Assembly: GCA_902537815.1 (NCBI GenBank)
Contig: CACBCS010000005.1
Location: forward strand, 29,730 to 93,729
Direction of reading: 5' to 3'
Origin: an uncultured Pseudohongiella sp.
GTDB lineage: Bacteria > Pseudomonadota > Gammaproteobacteria > Pseudomonadales > Pseudohongiellaceae
DNA: 64,000 nt
The first letter of the stretch is position 1. Each line of letters starts with the position of its first letter. Shown here in pieces: positions 1-10,707 of this stretch. Under the pieces are notes generated by a model, which worked only from the letters and a program-made list of their open reading frames with translations, did no database searches and was not told where the DNA came from. The position numbers and the translations under genes were made by a program.

Positions 1-84
1 AATTCAGCGTCGGCACTGCCCGGGCCCGATGTAGCGCTCTTGCTGTGCTAGAATCTGTCTGGCGTTTAGGCGCGTAAATCACGG

Positions 85-2022
85 TTGGTGCAACAGAATT
101 TTCTGACGATAGACCGTTTCACGAGTTCCAAAAACCTCAACCTGTTCGAAAGCATTTTGGCAAGCACTCAGTCAACGACTCCTACCGTGCCGGATAAGCG
201 AAACGCCGAACCGAATTCGGTGCGCAAGTTTCTGTCTGTATTTCAATACAGTCAGCTGGCGATGAAAATCGTGTGGAATACCAGCGCGCCGCTGACGCTG
301 GCGATGGCTGCAGGTACCCTGCTGTCCGGCGTTTTGCCGGCGATGATTGCCTCGGTCGGAGGCATGTTTGTGGACGCCGTGTCGCAGGCAATCCAGTCGA
401 CCGGTGATGCAGCCGATCTCGCTCGCAGGCAGGTGCTGTTTTACGTGTTGCTGGAAGCAGGCCTCGTCATCATCATGACCGGTGCGCAAAGACTGAACTC
501 GGTCTGCCAGTCCATATTGAGAGTTCTCCTGGGCAACAGAATTAATGTGATGATTCTGGAAAAAGCCCTGACTCTCGAACTGGCCCACTTTGAAGACGCT
601 GAGTATTACGACAAACTGGTCCGGGCCCGACGGGAGGCCTCGAGCAGGCCGCTCAGTCTGGTCGTTAAAACATTCGATCTGATCCGAGACAGCATTGCCC
701 TGCTGACCATTGGTATCTGGCTGTTTCAATTCTCGCCTTACGCAGTTTTGTTGCTCGGATTTGCCGGGATTCCCGCTTTTATCGCGGAGGCCAAATTTTC
801 CGGAGAGGCATTTCGTATCCACCGTCGACGGTCTGCTGAAAGGCGCATGCAGATTTACCTGGAAATGGTGCTGACCCGTGAAGACGGTGTCAAAGAGGTC
901 AAACTGTTGCAGCTGGGTCGTCTGTTTCTCAAGCGCTATGTTGATATTTTTCTGAACATCTACAAAGAAGACCGAAATCTGGTTCTCAGACGCGGCGTCT
1001 GGGGGTACCTGTTGGGCTTACTGGCCAGTGGTGCGTTTTACTTTGCTTACGGTTGGGTTGGCTTTGCCGCGATCGCTGGCTTCATCACTATTGGACAGAT
1101 GACCATGTACGTCGCCCAGTTCCGACTCGGCCAGAATGCAGTAACCAGCAGCCTGACTTCAGTCAACGGGATGTATGAAGACAATTTATATCTGTCCAAT
1201 CTGACTGAGTATCTCGACCATAAGGTGCCCGAAACATCCGGTGACCAGCTGGCAGGGCCGGACCCTTCTGACGGCATTCGTTTCAACAATGTCAGCTTCT
1301 GCTATCCGGGCAGTAATACCCCCGCGCTCTCCCGGATCAATCTCCACATCAAGCCAGGAGAAAGTCTCGCGATTGTGGGTGAAAACGGCAGTGGCAAAAC
1401 GACGTTGATTAAATTGCTGACCAGGCTCTACCAGCCGACAGAGGGTGAAATTCTGCTTGAGGGATTGGCGCTCAACGCATGGGATATTGATGCGCTGCGC
1501 AGAAAAATCGGCGTTATATTTCAGGACTTCGCGCGGTATCAGCTGATGGTTGGTGAGAACATCGGGATTGGCGACGTTGATCAACTCGATCAGGGCTCAC
1601 TGATTGAAGACGCTGCAGAAAAAGGAATGGCCAATGGGTTCATCAAGGATCTGCCTGAAGGATATCAAACGCAACTGGGAACCTGGTTTAAGAACGGAAA
1701 GGAACTCAGCGGTGGCCAGTGGCAAAAGGTTGCGCTGTCGCGAGCATTCATGCGCAGCAAGGCTGACGTGCTGATTCTGGACGAGCCCACAGCGGCAATT
1801 GACGCGAGGGCGGAGGCGGAAATTTTCTCACACTTTCGCGACCTGACTTTGAATAAAATCTCCATCATCATATCTCACCGATTTTCTACTGTGCGCATGG
1901 CTGATCATATTATTGTTCTTGAGAAAGCCAGCATTCAGGAAGAGGGTAGCCATGAATCGTTACTGGCGAGTGATGGTCAATATGCCATGCTGTTCAAGCT
2001 TCAGGCTCAGGGCTACCAGTAG
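85..2022 (+). CDS. ABC transporter, fused permease and ATPase
   Basis: Half-size ABC exporter of 645 aa. The N-terminal two thirds (about residues 60-380) carries several long hydrophobic stretches typical of an exporter membrane domain. The C-terminal ATPase shows Walker A GENGSGKT near residue 432, signature LSGGQWQK near 541, Walker B VLILDEPT near 563 and the H-loop histidine in ISHRFST near 596. Family knowledge: such proteins homodimerise and export lipids, peptides or drugs; the substrate cannot be read here. The Q-loop region reads VIFQDFARY, as in peptide and lipid exporters. The start is TTG, with GTG one codon later; no clear ribosome site is visible. An AT-rich hexamer TAGAAT at about 49-54 could be a -10 box. 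A LysE-type gene follows 28 bp downstream. Confidence 0.93.
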   Translation: MVQQNFLTIDRFTSSKNLNLFESILASTQSTTPTVPDKRNAEPNSVRKFLSVFQYSQLAMKIVWNTSAPLTLAMAAGTLLSGVLPAMIASVGGMFVDAVSQAIQSTGDAADLARRQVLFYVLLEAGLVIIMTGAQRLNSVCQSILRVLLGNRINVMILEKALTLELAHFEDAEYYDKLVRARREASSRPLSLVVKTFDLIRDSIALLTIGIWLFQFSPYAVLLLGFAGIPAFIAEAKFSGEAFRIHRRRSAERRMQIYLEMVLTREDGVKEVKLLQLGRLFLKRYVDIFLNIYKEDRNLVLRRGVWGYLLGLLASGAFYFAYGWVGFAAIAGFITIGQMTMYVAQFRLGQNAVTSSLTSVNGMYEDNLYLSNLTEYLDHKVPETSGDQLAGPDPSDGIRFNNVSFCYPGSNTPALSRINLHIKPGESLAIVGENGSGKTTLIKLLTRLYQPTEGEILLEGLALNAWDIDALRRKIGVIFQDFARYQLMVGENIGIGDVDQLDQGSLIEDAAEKGMANGFIKDLPEGYQTQLGTWFKNGKELSGGQWQKVALSRAFMRSKADVLILDEPTAAIDARAEAEIFSHFRDLTLNKISIIISHRFSTVRMADHIIVLEKASIQEEGSHESLLASDGQYAMLFKLQAQGYQ

Positions 2023-2050
2023 CCGGCCCCAGCGGATCGTATAGGCTCTG

Positions 2051-2671
2051 TTGGAACCCTTGATCACCTGTTTTCTTATCGGAGTGTTCGCCTCCTTCCT
2101 TGGCACGCTGCCGCTTGGTCCGCACAATCTGGCGGTGATCAAAACGCCGGTCGATCAACACGCCAGAGCGGGTCTCGAATTCGCGATTGCGGCTTCCCTG
2201 ATAGAAATCTTGCAGGCAGTCCTTGCGCTCTGGTTCAGGGCGTTCATCAGCAGTTCCTGGCAAGCCAATCCCGCTTTTGAGATGCTACTTGCTTCGGTGT
2301 TCATACTGCTGGGCGCAGCTTTCTGGCTGCGACGGCCGGCAATTCCAACAGAATCAGGCAACGCTTCGAGAGGATCGCCGGTTGCCGGGGGATTGCTGAT
2401 TGCGCTGCTGAACCCCCAGGCAGTGCCCTACTGGATTCTTGCTACGTCCGTGATTTCTCAAACGCTGGGGGATCAATTCCTTGACAGCGCTCTGGTCATG
2501 TTCCTGAGCGGTGTGGCGCTTTGCAAGTTTGCCGCACTGTGTGGATTTGTCATGGCAAGTCACTTGCTCAAAGCGCGCCTGCAACAAAGCGGGGTGGCCA
2601 TCAATCGTCTGGTCGGGATCGTATTGCTGGCCATTGGCATACTCCAGTGGATCAGACTCACCTCGCTCTGA
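2051..2671 (+). CDS. LysE/RhtB-family amino-acid exporter
   Basis: A 206-aa membrane protein with about six hydrophobic segments. The N-terminal motif GTLPLGPHNLAVI near residues 18-30 is the LysE/RhtB signature (G-P-x-N in the first helix), and LNPQAVPYW near residues 118-126 is the second conserved motif. Family members export amino acids or related small molecules across the inner membrane; the substrate is not predictable. The start is TTG directly after a short gap from the ABC exporter, so co-transcription is likely. The length matches the family (about 200 aa). Confidence 0.88.
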   Translation: MEPLITCFLIGVFASFLGTLPLGPHNLAVIKTPVDQHARAGLEFAIAASLIEILQAVLALWFRAFISSSWQANPAFEMLLASVFILLGAAFWLRRPAIPTESGNASRGSPVAGGLLIALLNPQAVPYWILATSVISQTLGDQFLDSALVMFLSGVALCKFAALCGFVMASHLLKARLQQSGVAINRLVGIVLLAIGILQWIRLTSL

Positions 2672-2703
2672 TTCAGGGCTTTCTTGTACTTCTCTGGGTA
2701 AGT

Positions 2704-2718
2704 CCGCTAGATTAGCGG
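2704..2718. promoter_or_regulatory. Short perfect inverted repeat
   Basis: CCGCTA and TAGCGG separated by three bases, in the 83-bp gap between the LysE-type gene and the zinc-ribbon gene, about 37 bp before the next start codon. It may be an operator half-site pair or a small hairpin. No T-run follows, so it is not a classic terminator. Confidence 0.3.
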
Positions 2719-2754
2719 CTCAAGAAGCATCGTCTCAGGCTGGTCAGAGGAGAT

Positions 2755-3138
2755 ATGCCAGACAATTTGCAGCCCCGGAACAGGCCTGATCCCGATCTCA
2801 TTTCGCCGCGGATTCTTTCGCATCAGGCGGCAGCGGCAAAAGCCTTACGTCGCGCGCGTTCGCGGATGATGGTCTGTTTCTGGACCCTTCCACTCTATAT
2901 GCTGGCAATCTGGATGCTTCTCACCAATCGGCGGGAGACTGACGCGATCATGTTCGTTTATATGGGCGTGTGGGCGGGGTTTGCTCTGGATATGGCGCGG
3001 CGGCGCTGCCCCCTGTGTAAAAAGCAATTCTATGTAAAGCATGTATTGATGAATCTTCGAGCGAGGCGCTGTGTACACTGCGGCTTCGACTCACACAGTG
3101 TGGCCGAGGCAGCGGGCAAGGACGGCGTTACGCAGTAG
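2755..3138 (+). CDS. Small membrane protein with CxxC zinc-ribbon tail
   Basis: A 127-aa protein that I do not recognise. Two hydrophobic stretches at about residues 39-56 and 63-80 are followed by a basic cytoplasmic tail with two CxxC knuckles, C85-x2-C88 and C106-x2-C109. This spacing suggests a zinc ribbon. The ATG start has a good ribosome site (AGAGGAG at about 2745-2751). Its end overlaps by a few bases the end of the convergent ABC-2 remnant. Role unknown; a membrane-tethered metal-binding or protein-interaction module is an inference. Confidence 0.7.
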   Translation: MPDNLQPRNRPDPDLISPRILSHQAAAAKALRRARSRMMVCFWTLPLYMLAIWMLLTNRRETDAIMFVYMGVWAGFALDMARRRCPLCKKQFYVKHVLMNLRARRCVHCGFDSHSVAEAAGKDGVTQ

Positions 3139-3720
3139 CGGTGAACAGTCTCCACAATTCCCTGACGCGTGGAGGCTGACCGGTTCGCAAGACACCCAGC
3201 CGGAAAATTTTGCCGGACAGCCAAAGCGTCAGGACAATACTCACGAGCAGCAAGGCCGCTGTGCCCACCACATCCACTGCGGGCGGGTTTGCTGCAGCGC
3301 GATTCATCATCAGATATGGCGTGAAGAGTGGAAACCAAGAAAGGGCTCTGACCAGGCCGTTATTCGGGTCTATGACAACGAAGGCCATCATCGCCAGGGG
3401 CACGATTTGAATCACGATCATTGGAGTCATCATGGCCTGGGCTTCTTTTAAAGTGTTGCACAGACTGCCAACCGCAAGAAAAAGCCCGGAGTAAAGCGCA
3501 TAGCCCGAGAAGCAATAGTACAAGAACCATGGAATCAGATCGGAGCCTAGGATGACTTCCAGCACTTCACCGATCAGATCAGTCTGAGCACTGTCGTACA
3601 TCACAATAAACACGAAGAATGACAGCAACCATGTGCCGATCGGGATGCTGAGACTGATATTGTCTATGGCTTTGAAATCACCATAGTTTTTACCACTCGG
3701 CCAAGATCCAGAACAGATTC
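3128..3720 (-). pseudogene. Remnant of a NatA/NatB-type ABC-2 transporter (deletion fusion)
   Basis: The open part (3128-3628) encodes about 166 residues of the C-terminal membrane half of an ABC-2 permease, with several hydrophobic helices. Reading the same frame upstream gives YGDFKAIDNISLSIP at about 3640-3685, the N-terminal beta-strand region of an ABC ATPase, fused directly to permease sequence. One base before this, the segment DLGRVVKT reads in the neighbouring frame (3685-3708), so a single-base loss also occurred. The likely history is an ATPase-permease gene pair collapsed by an internal deletion that removed all Walker motifs and the front of the permease. No functional transporter can result. 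No normal start codon or ribosome site is seen for the remaining open frame. Confidence 0.75.
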
Positions 3721-3810
3721 AGTTATCAGGGTGAACCGCAGAGATAAGCAAGGGGTCAGAAACCGAGTATCTCAGATTTGCTGCGGTACAGAAACCCGAC
3801 AGGTTGACAG

Positions 3811-3839
3811 TGCGGGCAGGTGCATCTGACCTGCCCGCA
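3811..3839 (-). terminator. Strong hairpin after gltD
   Basis: An 11-bp perfect stem (TGCGGGCAGGT pairing with ACCTGCCCGCA) with a 7-base loop, lying 7 bp beyond the gltD stop codon. It is well placed to end the gltBD transcript. There is no U-tract on the minus strand, so it is either a 3'-end protecting hairpin or a Rho-assisted terminator. Confidence 0.5.
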
Positions 3840-3846
3840 TATATCC

Positions 3847-5283
3847 CTATGCGTTCAGAAAACCGTCGATTTGCTGCGCAACCTTTCGGCCTTCATCGAT
3901 GGCGCGCACTACCAGTGATTGACCGCGGCGACAGTCGCCGGCGGCAAAGACCTTCGGATGCGTTGTCTGAAACTCGCCGCTTTCAGTCTTGTAGTTGGAG
4001 CGCGGGTCCAGCTCGAGCCCCAGCGCGTCGCTGATGTAGGGCTCAGGCCCGAGAAAGCCCATGGACAACAAGACAAGATCGGCGGGCCAGAATTTTTCGG
4101 TATCCGGGACCTCCTGAAAATTCTGGTCGACCTCAACAGTGTTAATGCCCAGCAGTTTGCCGTTTTCGTCACGCACGAATGCCTTGCCGGAAACGGAGTA
4201 GACCCGGGGGTCACTGCCGTATTTTGCGGCCGCTTCTTCATGGCCGTAATCAACCCTGAAAACCAGCGGCCAGGTTGGCCACGGGTTGGTGTCGGAACGG
4301 TCTTCGGGTGGTCTTGGCATGATCTCAAAGTTAACCAGCGAGGCGCAGCCGTGACGCAGAGATGTGCCTATGCAGTCTGTTCCGGTATCTCCACCGCCAA
4401 TGACGATCACGTTTTTGTCTTTGGCACTGATGTATTTTTCGTCCTGCAGCTCAGAATCAAGCAGGCTTTTGGTATTCTGCAGCAGGAATTCCATCGCGAA
4501 GTGCACACCATCTCCCTCGCGATTATCGATCTGCAGATCTCGCGGGGTTGTGGCGCCGGTGGCAAGCAGCAACGCATCGTTGTCGTCAAGCAGTTGCTCG
4601 AGACTGACACCGTTGTCGCTGGATCCGCCGACGTCCGCGTTAACGACAAAATGGATGCCTTCTTCACGCAGCAGATCAACTCGCCGGTCAACGACTGATT
4701 TTTCCAGCTTCATGTTGGGTATTCCGTACATCAACAGCCCACCGATACGGTCGTCCCGCTCATAGACAGTCACTTCATGGCCTGCCTGATTCAGTTGGGC
4801 AGCGGCAGCCAGCCCAGCAGGACCAGAGCCCACGACAGCGACCGTCTTGCCGCTGCGGCTGCTAGGTGGACTGGCTTTAACCCAGCCCTCCTCAAAGCCT
4901 TTGTCGGCGATAGCGCATTCGATGTTCTTGATAGTGACCGGCGGTTCATGGATGCCCAGTACGCAGGCACCTTCACAGGGCGCAGGACAGACCCGACCGG
5001 TAAACTCCGGGAAGTTGTTTGTTTTGTGCAGTCGATCTAGTGCTTCCTTCCAGCGATTGTTGTAAACCAGATCGTTCCACTCAGGGATCAGATTGTAGAC
5101 AGGACATCCATCACCGGATTGACAGAACGGTACTCCGCAGTCCATGCAGCGGGCGCCCTGAGTGGTCAAATGCTCTACCCGATGGTCGGTGTAGATTTCC
5201 TTGAAATCTAACTGCCTGTCCATCGCATCGCGATACGGCGCGGTTTCTCGTTCAAATTCCTTAAATCCGGTTGGCTTGCCCAT
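3847..5283 (-). CDS. gltD: Glutamate synthase (NADPH) small subunit
   Basis: A 478-aa beta subunit of bacterial GOGAT. It takes electrons from NADPH through FAD and passes them via [4Fe-4S] clusters to GltB, in the cytoplasm. Visible features: N-terminal cluster cysteines C46, C49, C54 and C60 and the second set in [11 protein letters not shown] near residue 100; an FAD Rossmann motif [11 protein letters not shown] near 150; an NADPH motif [10 protein letters not shown] near 294; and the C-terminal FAD segment [11 protein letters not shown]. The length is normal. It lies 63 bp downstream of gltB on the same strand, so the pair forms an operon for ammonia assimilation together with glutamine synthetase encoded elsewhere. 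Confidence 0.97.
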   Translation of the reverse strand: MGKPTGFKEFERETAPYRDAMDRQLDFKEIYTDHRVEHLTTQGARCMDCGVPFCQSGDGCPVYNLIPEWNDLVYNNRWKEALDRLHKTNNFPEFTGRVCPAPCEGACVLGIHEPPVTIKNIECAIADKGFEEGWVKASPPSSRSGKTVAVVGSGPAGLAAAAQLNQAGHEVTVYERDDRIGGLLMYGIPNMKLEKSVVDRRVDLLREEGIHFVVNADVGGSSDNGVSLEQLLDDNDALLLATGATTPRDLQIDNREGDGVHFAMEFLLQNTKSLLDSELQDEKYISAKDKNVIVIGGGDTGTDCIGTSLRHGCASLVNFEIMPRPPEDRSDTNPWPTWPLVFRVDYGHEEAAAKYGSDPRVYSVSGKAFVRDENGKLLGINTVEVDQNFQEVPDTEKFWPADLVLLSMGFLGPEPYISDALGLELDPRSNYKTESGEFQTTHPKVFAAGDCRRGQSLVVRAIDEGRKVAQQIDGFLNA

Positions 5284-5346
5284 GTAGTGCTGTGCTTCCT
5301 AAGTCGTGCGCTTCTGTTATTTGCCTGTCTGCAGCCGAGTTCTTGC

Positions 5347-8300
5347 TTACGCGGCCGTTGCCGCCCGTTCTGCCAATACGCGCTTGTAGTCGGTCGGCAT
5401 AACTTTGACGAATTTATGCAGGCTGTCTTCCCAGTTTTCCAGCACGGCCCGCGCCACGCTGGAGTCAGTGTAATTCGCGTGATTTTCAATCAACCTCTTC
5501 AGTTCGAGGATGTCACTGGCGGCAGATAGGGTTTCCAGTTCAAAGGTTTCAGAGTTACACAATTTGCTGAACTCTCCTTCCGGATCCCAGACGTAGGCGA
5601 TACCGCCGCTCATGCCGGCGCCGAAATTGCGACCAGTCTGACCAAGAACCACGACGCAGCCACCGGTCATGTATTCACAGCCGTGGTCGCCAATGCCTTC
5701 GACAACCGCACTGGCACCGGAGTTGCGCACGGCGAATCGCTCCGCCGCTATGCCCCGGATATACGCTTCACCACCGGTTGCGCCATACAGAATGACATTG
5801 CCCGCAATAATGTTTTCTTCCGCTTTAAAGGTGCTTTCTACCGGTGGATACAGGATGATCTTGCCGCCGGACAACCCTTTACCGAGGTAGTCATTGGCAT
5901 CACCTTCTACGGTAAGCGTGATGCCTTTCGCCAGCCATGCCCCCAGGCTCTGCCCGGCTGAACCCTTCAGCTTGATGTTAATGGTGTCATCCGGCAGCAT
6001 GTCGGCGCCGAAGCGTTTGCAGACTTCATTGGACAGCATGGTACCGACCACTCGGTTAATGTTGATCACCTCATTTTCAATGTGAACGGTTTCCCCTTTC
6101 TCCAGTGCGGGTCTGGCGCGGCGAATCAGCTCGTTATCCAGTGCCTTCTCCAGACCATGATCTTGCGCCTGCGTGCGATATAATTCGGTGTTTTCAAAAA
6201 TCACCTTGGCCGGCTCAAGAATCCGGCTGAGATCGAGACCGCTGGCTTTCCAGTGATCGATCGCGGCATCGGCATCAAGCAGGTCGACGCGGCCGATCAT
6301 TTCGTTGACGGTCCGCAGGCCCAGCTCTGCCATGATTGATCGCAACTCCTCAGCAACCATGAACAGATAGTTCACGACATGCTCAGGTTCACCTTTGAAT
6401 TTTTTCCGAAGTTCCGGATCCTGAGTCGCAATTCCGACCGGGCAGGTATTGAGATGGCATTTACGCATCATGATGCAGCCGAGGGTAATCAGCGGTGCGG
6501 TAGAAAAGCCATACTCCTCCGCGCCGAGCAGGGTCGCGATGGCGATATCGCGGCCCGTTTTTAACTGGCCGTCTGTTTGTAGCGTGACCCGGGATCGCAG
6601 GTTATTCATCACCAGCGTCTGATGGGTCTCTGCCACGCCCAATTCCCAGGGCAGGCCTGCATGTTTGATGGAAGTCAGAGGCGATGCGCCGGTGCCGCCA
6701 TCGTGGCCGGCAATCACGAGATGATCAGTCTTGGCCTTAGTGACTCCCGCGGCAATCGTGCCCACACCGATTTCCGATACCAGTTTGACGCTGATGCGTG
6801 CCTCGCGGTTTGCGTTCTTTAGGTCGTGAATTAGCTGCGCGATATCCTCAATCGAATAGATATCGTGATGAGGAGGCGGGCTGATCAGACCCACGCCCGG
6901 GGTCGAGTGTCGGATTCGGGCGATTTGTTCGTCCACCTTGCCGCCCGGCAGCTCGCCTCCTTCGCCCGGTTTGGCGCCCTGAGCGATCTTGATCTGAAGC
7001 TCATCTGCATTAGTCAGATACCATGCCGTGACTCCGAACCGCCCGGAAGCGACCTGTTTGATGGCCGAGCGCTTCGAATCGCCGTTGGCCATCGGCGTGA
7101 AGCGTTCAGGATCTTCTCCGCCTTCTCCGGTATTGGATTTGCCGCCCAGGCGATTCATCGCCACAGCCAGAGACTCGTGGCTTTCCTGAGAGATCGATCC
7201 GAAACTCATCGCACCGGTGGCAAAGCGCTTGACGATCTCACTGGCAGGTTCGACTTCTTCCAGCGGAATCGTTTCACACTGTTCAGTGCGTAATTTCATC
7301 AAGCCACGTAGCGTACACTGACGGGTTGCCTGTTCATTCACGTGCCGCGCAAATTCCGCGTAGGCGTCTGCGCTGTTGTTTCTGGCGGCCAGTTGCAGGT
7401 TGAATATCGTATTGGGATTCCACATGTGCGCATCGCCGCCGGTGCGCCAGTGAAAATCGCCGGGATTGTTCAGAACCGGAATGCGCTCGGAGTCCTTTTC
7501 GGGATAGCCAATCGCATGTCGCCGCCGACTTTCTTCTGACAGGACGCTGAAGTTGACGCCCTGTACCCGGCTGGCGGTGCCGGCAAAGCACTTCGCAATG
7601 ATTTCATCTGCCAAGCCGACGGCCTCGAAGATCTGAGCTCCCTTATAGGAATGCAGGGTGGATATGCCCATCTTCGCCATCACCTTCATCATCCCCTTGG
7701 CCGCTCCTTTTTTGTAAGCGGCGACGAGGCTGTCTTCGGTGGAGTATTTATCGCCAAGCAGGCCTTCTTTATTTGCCTGCCAGAGCGCTTCAAAAGCCAG
7801 ATAAGGATTGACAGCGTCGGCACCGTATCCGGCCAGCAGACAGTGATGATGGACTTCTCTGGCTTCACCGGTTTCGACCACAATGCCGATCTGGCTTCGC
7901 AGTTCATTGTTAAGCAGATGTTGATGGACAGCGCCGGTGGCAATCAGCGCACTCAGCGGAATCCGGGATTGTGAGATGTTGCGATCTGACAGGATGATAA
8001 AGGCATAGCCGTCTTCGATTGCCTGTGACGCTTCGCGGCAAATTCGCTCCACGGCCTCCATGAAACCGTCAGGCTGGTTGGCAGCAAACGTGATGTCAAT
8101 GACGCAGGAGCGAAGTCCTTTGTGGTCCATCTGGCTGAGATCGGTCAGCTGCTGGTTAGAGAGAACGGGATGCTCAAGGCTCAGTCTGCGCACCTGCTCC
8201 GGGGTCGTTTCGAGAAGGTTGCCCTCGGGGCCGATGAAACAGCGCAAGGACATGACCACCTCTTCGCGTATCGAATCGATCGGCGGGTTGGTGACCTGCG

Positions 8301-9915
8301 CGAACAGTTGCTTGAAGTAGTCGTAAATCATGCGTGGCTTGTCGGACAGGCAGGCCAGCGCAGAATCGTTACCCATAGAGCCCAGCGGATCACGCGCCTC
8401 GGTGACCAGCGGAATCAGCATGAACTGCATGGTTTCGGTGGTATAACCGAATGCCTGCATGCGCTCGAGGGTCTGCGCGTTATCCAAAGACGGCGCCGGT
8501 GCGGTGCTGGCTAAGTCGGCCAGCGTGATTCGCTCCTGCGCCAGCCATTCCCCGTATGGCCTTTTGCCGGAGATCAGACCTTTCACCTCTTCGTCCGGAA
8601 TGAGACGGCCCTGATCGAAGTCGATCAGAAACATTTTGCCCGGTTGCAGACGCCCTTTGAATTTAACGTTGGCCGGATCGACCTGCAGCACACCGACTTC
8701 GGACGCCATGATGCACTTGTCATCATGGGTGATGTAATAGCGGCTCGGCCGCAGCCCGTTGCGGTCAAGCACGGCACCAATGTATTTGCCGTCTGAGAAC
8801 ACAATTGAAGCCGGACCGTCCCATGGCTCCATCAGGGCCGAGTGGTATTCATAAAAATCTTTCTTCGCCTGCGCCATGTTGCGGTCAGACTGCCAGGCTT
8901 CAGGGATCATCATCATGGTGGCTTCCGCCAGCGAACGCCCGGACAGCAGCAGGAATTCAAGTACCGAGTCAAAACTGCCGGAGTCGGAGCAGTCCGAGTC
9001 AATGACCGGCAGGATGTCCTTAAGTTTGGCTCCGAAGACCCCGGTCGCCACCATGCCCTGCCGCGCGACCATGGCGTTTACATTGCCGCGCAGAGTATTG
9101 ATTTCACCGTTGTGACTCATGAACCGATTCGGTTGAGCGCGATCCCACGACGGAAAGGTGTTGGTGCTGAAACGTGAATGCACCATGGCCAGATGCGTGG
9201 CGAACTCGGGGTTGGTAAGGTCGCTGTAAAACGGGAAAAGCTGTCCCGGAGTCAGCATCCCTTTATAGACGATGACCTTGGTGGACAAGCTGCAGGCATA
9301 GACCTGTTTGGCTTCACTGAGTGTCTCGTCGCTGCGCAGCGCGTGGGTGAACCGCTTTCGGATCAGATACAGAACCCGCTCGAAGGCGTCGCCGCTGAGA
9401 TCTTTGGCAGCGGCAATAAACAGCTGGGTGATATGCGGTTGGGCGAGCAGCGCCGCAGGGCCCACGTCTGCTCCCTTGGCGTCGGTCGGCACGTCACGCC
9501 AGCCGATCAGTCGCTGTCCTTCTTCAAGAATGAACTGATTAATGGTTTTTACACACTGCTCTCTTTCGACCTGGTCCTGTGGCAGAAAGATGTTGCCGAC
9601 GGAATAGCGGCCGGCTTCCGGTAACTCTTCGTTAAGTTCATCCTTGGCCACTTTCTTGAAAAAGCTGTGTGGCAGGGCCATCAGGATACCAGCTCCGTCA
9701 CCGGTGTTGGCCTCGAAACCACAGCCTCCACGGTGATCCATGCGGGAATTGATATGATAGGCATCGAGCATGATCTGGTGGCTGGGAACCCCCTTGATGT
9801 TGGCTACAAACCCAACACCACAGGAATCCTTCTCATTGGCGGGGTCATACAGCCCATGCTTGGGAGGGTAGCCAAACGTCAGTTTTTCCTGTTTTTCACT
9901 CATGCTCTCGGTCAT
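5347..9915 (-). CDS. gltB: Glutamate synthase large subunit
   Basis: A 1522-aa alpha subunit of GOGAT, of normal length. The glutaminase domain begins at the conserved cysteine of DSCGVGF (C32 from this start). In this family a short propeptide is removed so that the cysteine becomes N-terminal and acts as nucleophile. The FMN-binding synthase domain contains GEGGED and [10 protein letters not shown]. The 3Fe-4S cysteines appear in [15 protein letters not shown] near residue 1148. The C-terminal beta-helix domain carries repeated glycine motifs ([20 protein letters not shown]). The reaction is glutamine plus 2-oxoglutarate to two glutamates. The ATG at 9915 was chosen; a second ATG four codons later is equally possible. 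Confidence 0.97.
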   Translation of the reverse strand: MTESMSEKQEKLTFGYPPKHGLYDPANEKDSCGVGFVANIKGVPSHQIMLDAYHINSRMDHRGGCGFEANTGDGAGILMALPHSFFKKVAKDELNEELPEAGRYSVGNIFLPQDQVEREQCVKTINQFILEEGQRLIGWRDVPTDAKGADVGPAALLAQPHITQLFIAAAKDLSGDAFERVLYLIRKRFTHALRSDETLSEAKQVYACSLSTKVIVYKGMLTPGQLFPFYSDLTNPEFATHLAMVHSRFSTNTFPSWDRAQPNRFMSHNGEINTLRGNVNAMVARQGMVATGVFGAKLKDILPVIDSDCSDSGSFDSVLEFLLLSGRSLAEATMMMIPEAWQSDRNMAQAKKDFYEYHSALMEPWDGPASIVFSDGKYIGAVLDRNGLRPSRYYITHDDKCIMASEVGVLQVDPANVKFKGRLQPGKMFLIDFDQGRLIPDEEVKGLISGKRPYGEWLAQERITLADLASTAPAPSLDNAQTLERMQAFGYTTETMQFMLIPLVTEARDPLGSMGNDSALACLSDKPRMIYDYFKQLFAQVTNPPIDSIREEVVMSLRCFIGPEGNLLETTPEQVRRLSLEHPVLSNQQLTDLSQMDHKGLRSCVIDITFAANQPDGFMEAVERICREASQAIEDGYAFIILSDRNISQSRIPLSALIATGAVHQHLLNNELRSQIGIVVETGEAREVHHHCLLAGYGADAVNPYLAFEALWQANKEGLLGDKYSTEDSLVAAYKKGAAKGMMKVMAKMGISTLHSYKGAQIFEAVGLADEIIAKCFAGTASRVQGVNFSVLSEESRRRHAIGYPEKDSERIPVLNNPGDFHWRTGGDAHMWNPNTIFNLQLAARNNSADAYAEFARHVNEQATRQCTLRGLMKLRTEQCETIPLEEVEPASEIVKRFATGAMSFGSISQESHESLAVAMNRLGGKSNTGEGGEDPERFTPMANGDSKRSAIKQVASGRFGVTAWYLTNADELQIKIAQGAKPGEGGELPGGKVDEQIARIRHSTPGVGLISPPPHHDIYSIEDIAQLIHDLKNANREARISVKLVSEIGVGTIAAGVTKAKTDHLVIAGHDGGTGASPLTSIKHAGLPWELGVAETHQTLVMNNLRSRVTLQTDGQLKTGRDIAIATLLGAEEYGFSTAPLITLGCIMMRKCHLNTCPVGIATQDPELRKKFKGEPEHVVNYLFMVAEELRSIMAELGLRTVNEMIGRVDLLDADAAIDHWKASGLDLSRILEPAKVIFENTELYRTQAQDHGLEKALDNELIRRARPALEKGETVHIENEVININRVVGTMLSNEVCKRFGADMLPDDTINIKLKGSAGQSLGAWLAKGITLTVEGDANDYLGKGLSGGKIILYPPVESTFKAEENIIAGNVILYGATGGEAYIRGIAAERFAVRNSGASAVVEGIGDHGCEYMTGGCVVVLGQTGRNFGAGMSGGIAYVWDPEGEFSKLCNSETFELETLSAASDILELKRLIENHANYTDSSVARAVLENWEDSLHKFVKVMPTDYKRVLAERAATAA

Positions 9916-10092
9916 CTCATCGTTGGTCCGGTCAGCCCGTTGTCACCGGCCACCGGTAGCGCCGCCCTGTCGGAACAGAACGATGTTTCGGATAGGCTGA
10001 CTGACACCGCTGGATTGGGCCCGGTACGGGCTTTGCGTGTTCTGCTTTACTCCCCGCAGAGTGCTGGGTGGCCAGCGATTAGGGGGTGGATC

Positions 10093-10120
10093 AAAATACC
10101 ATTCAGAACGAATATGTCAA
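10093..10120 (-). promoter_or_regulatory. Sigma-70-like promoter of gltBD
   Basis: On the minus strand, a perfect TTGACA (10120-10115) is followed after 16 bp by TATTTT (10098-10093), preceded by TGG, which gives an extended -10 element. This would start transcription near 10086 and leave a leader of about 170 nt before gltB. Confidence 0.6.
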
Positions 10121-10475
10121 GGATGAGGAACTTTCCGCAGATTCTTCGGTTGAGATAAGTGTCTGTTTTTCAATGACTTGCCGAGTCACTTTGCCCGAAT
10201 AATAGCCAATATATTGTCAATTAGCCGGGGTGGTCTGGCGCTGTGTCTGTCTGATTGGCTCGACCGCTGCGCGTCTGCGTCCATGCGGCTGCCCCGGGTC
10301 TGCACCTTACAGCGCCGCCCGCCGAAAAGCTGAGCGGTTGCTAGTCGCCGAGGGCGCTCTCGGGGGCACCCCGAGCTGTCACAGGCCTGCTGGAGACTGC
10401 CATCAGTGAGCAGGACCGAAGTCTCGTGAAAGTCCCAAAAACACTGGGCATCGGGCGATCGGGTCAGCTTGCTAA

Positions 10476-10503
10476 TTGACAGAGGGTGGATTAACCTTAG
10501 GGC
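10476..10503 (+). promoter_or_regulatory. Weak promoter candidate for the Mo-hydroxylase operon
   Basis: TTGACA at 10476-10481 with a poor -10 (TAGGGC) 16 bp downstream. It is the only good -35 box in the correct orientation before the operon and sits just upstream of the 10535-10553 palindrome. The poor -10 suggests dependence on an activator, or that this is not the real promoter. Confidence 0.25.
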
Positions 10504-10534
10504 TCATTCGTCAGCAACAAACGAATGCGCCTGT

Positions 10535-10553
10535 TTTTGCAAATATTGCAAAA
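10535..10553. promoter_or_regulatory. AT-rich palindrome, candidate operator
   Basis: Perfect 8-bp arms TTTTGCAA and TTGCAAAA around a three-base centre, in the leader of the Mo-hydroxylase operon. Such symmetry fits a dimeric regulator site. No regulator gene is adjacent, so the binding protein is unknown. Confidence 0.45.
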
Positions 10554-10707
10554 CACTCCCGACTGCAGCAACCTCGGATGAAGTCCGCGGGATCAGCCGT
10601 CAGGGTGCAGATTGACACGATCTGGCCGTCCACCAATAAGAACGACTGATACAACAGCACAACATGCAGGACCCCCAATTCACACTTTACGGAGGCGATA
10701 GTAAGCC

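Larger units (their letters stand above)
9916..10707. other. Long divergent intergenic region
   Basis: About 790 bp between gltB (minus) and the Mo-hydroxylase operon (plus). No convincing protein gene is present. It holds a good promoter for gltB (10093-10120), a weaker plus-strand promoter candidate near 10476, a compact GC-rich hairpin (CTCGGGG, three-base loop, CCCCGAG at 10359-10375) without a T-run, and an AT-rich palindrome at 10535-10553. A small inverted repeat (CATTCGT...ACGAATG) lies at about 10505-10527. The rest is unexplained. Confidence 0.6.

Noticed and set aside
1..84. Possible end of an upstream gene
   Set aside because: No frame could be assigned in these 84 bases; only a possible -10 hexamer is visible.
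172..822. Long open frame on the minus strand opposite the ABC exporter
   Set aside because: It lies fully inside a well-supported ABC gene, has no family motifs and reads as low-complexity shadow sequence.
3919..4698. 259-codon plus-strand frame opposite gltD
   Set aside because: Antisense to a clear gltD; no ribosome site and no recognisable domain.
9667..10158. Plus-strand frame running from gltB into the intergenic region
   Set aside because: Half of it is antisense to gltB, it has no ribosome site, and the gltB promoter lies inside it.
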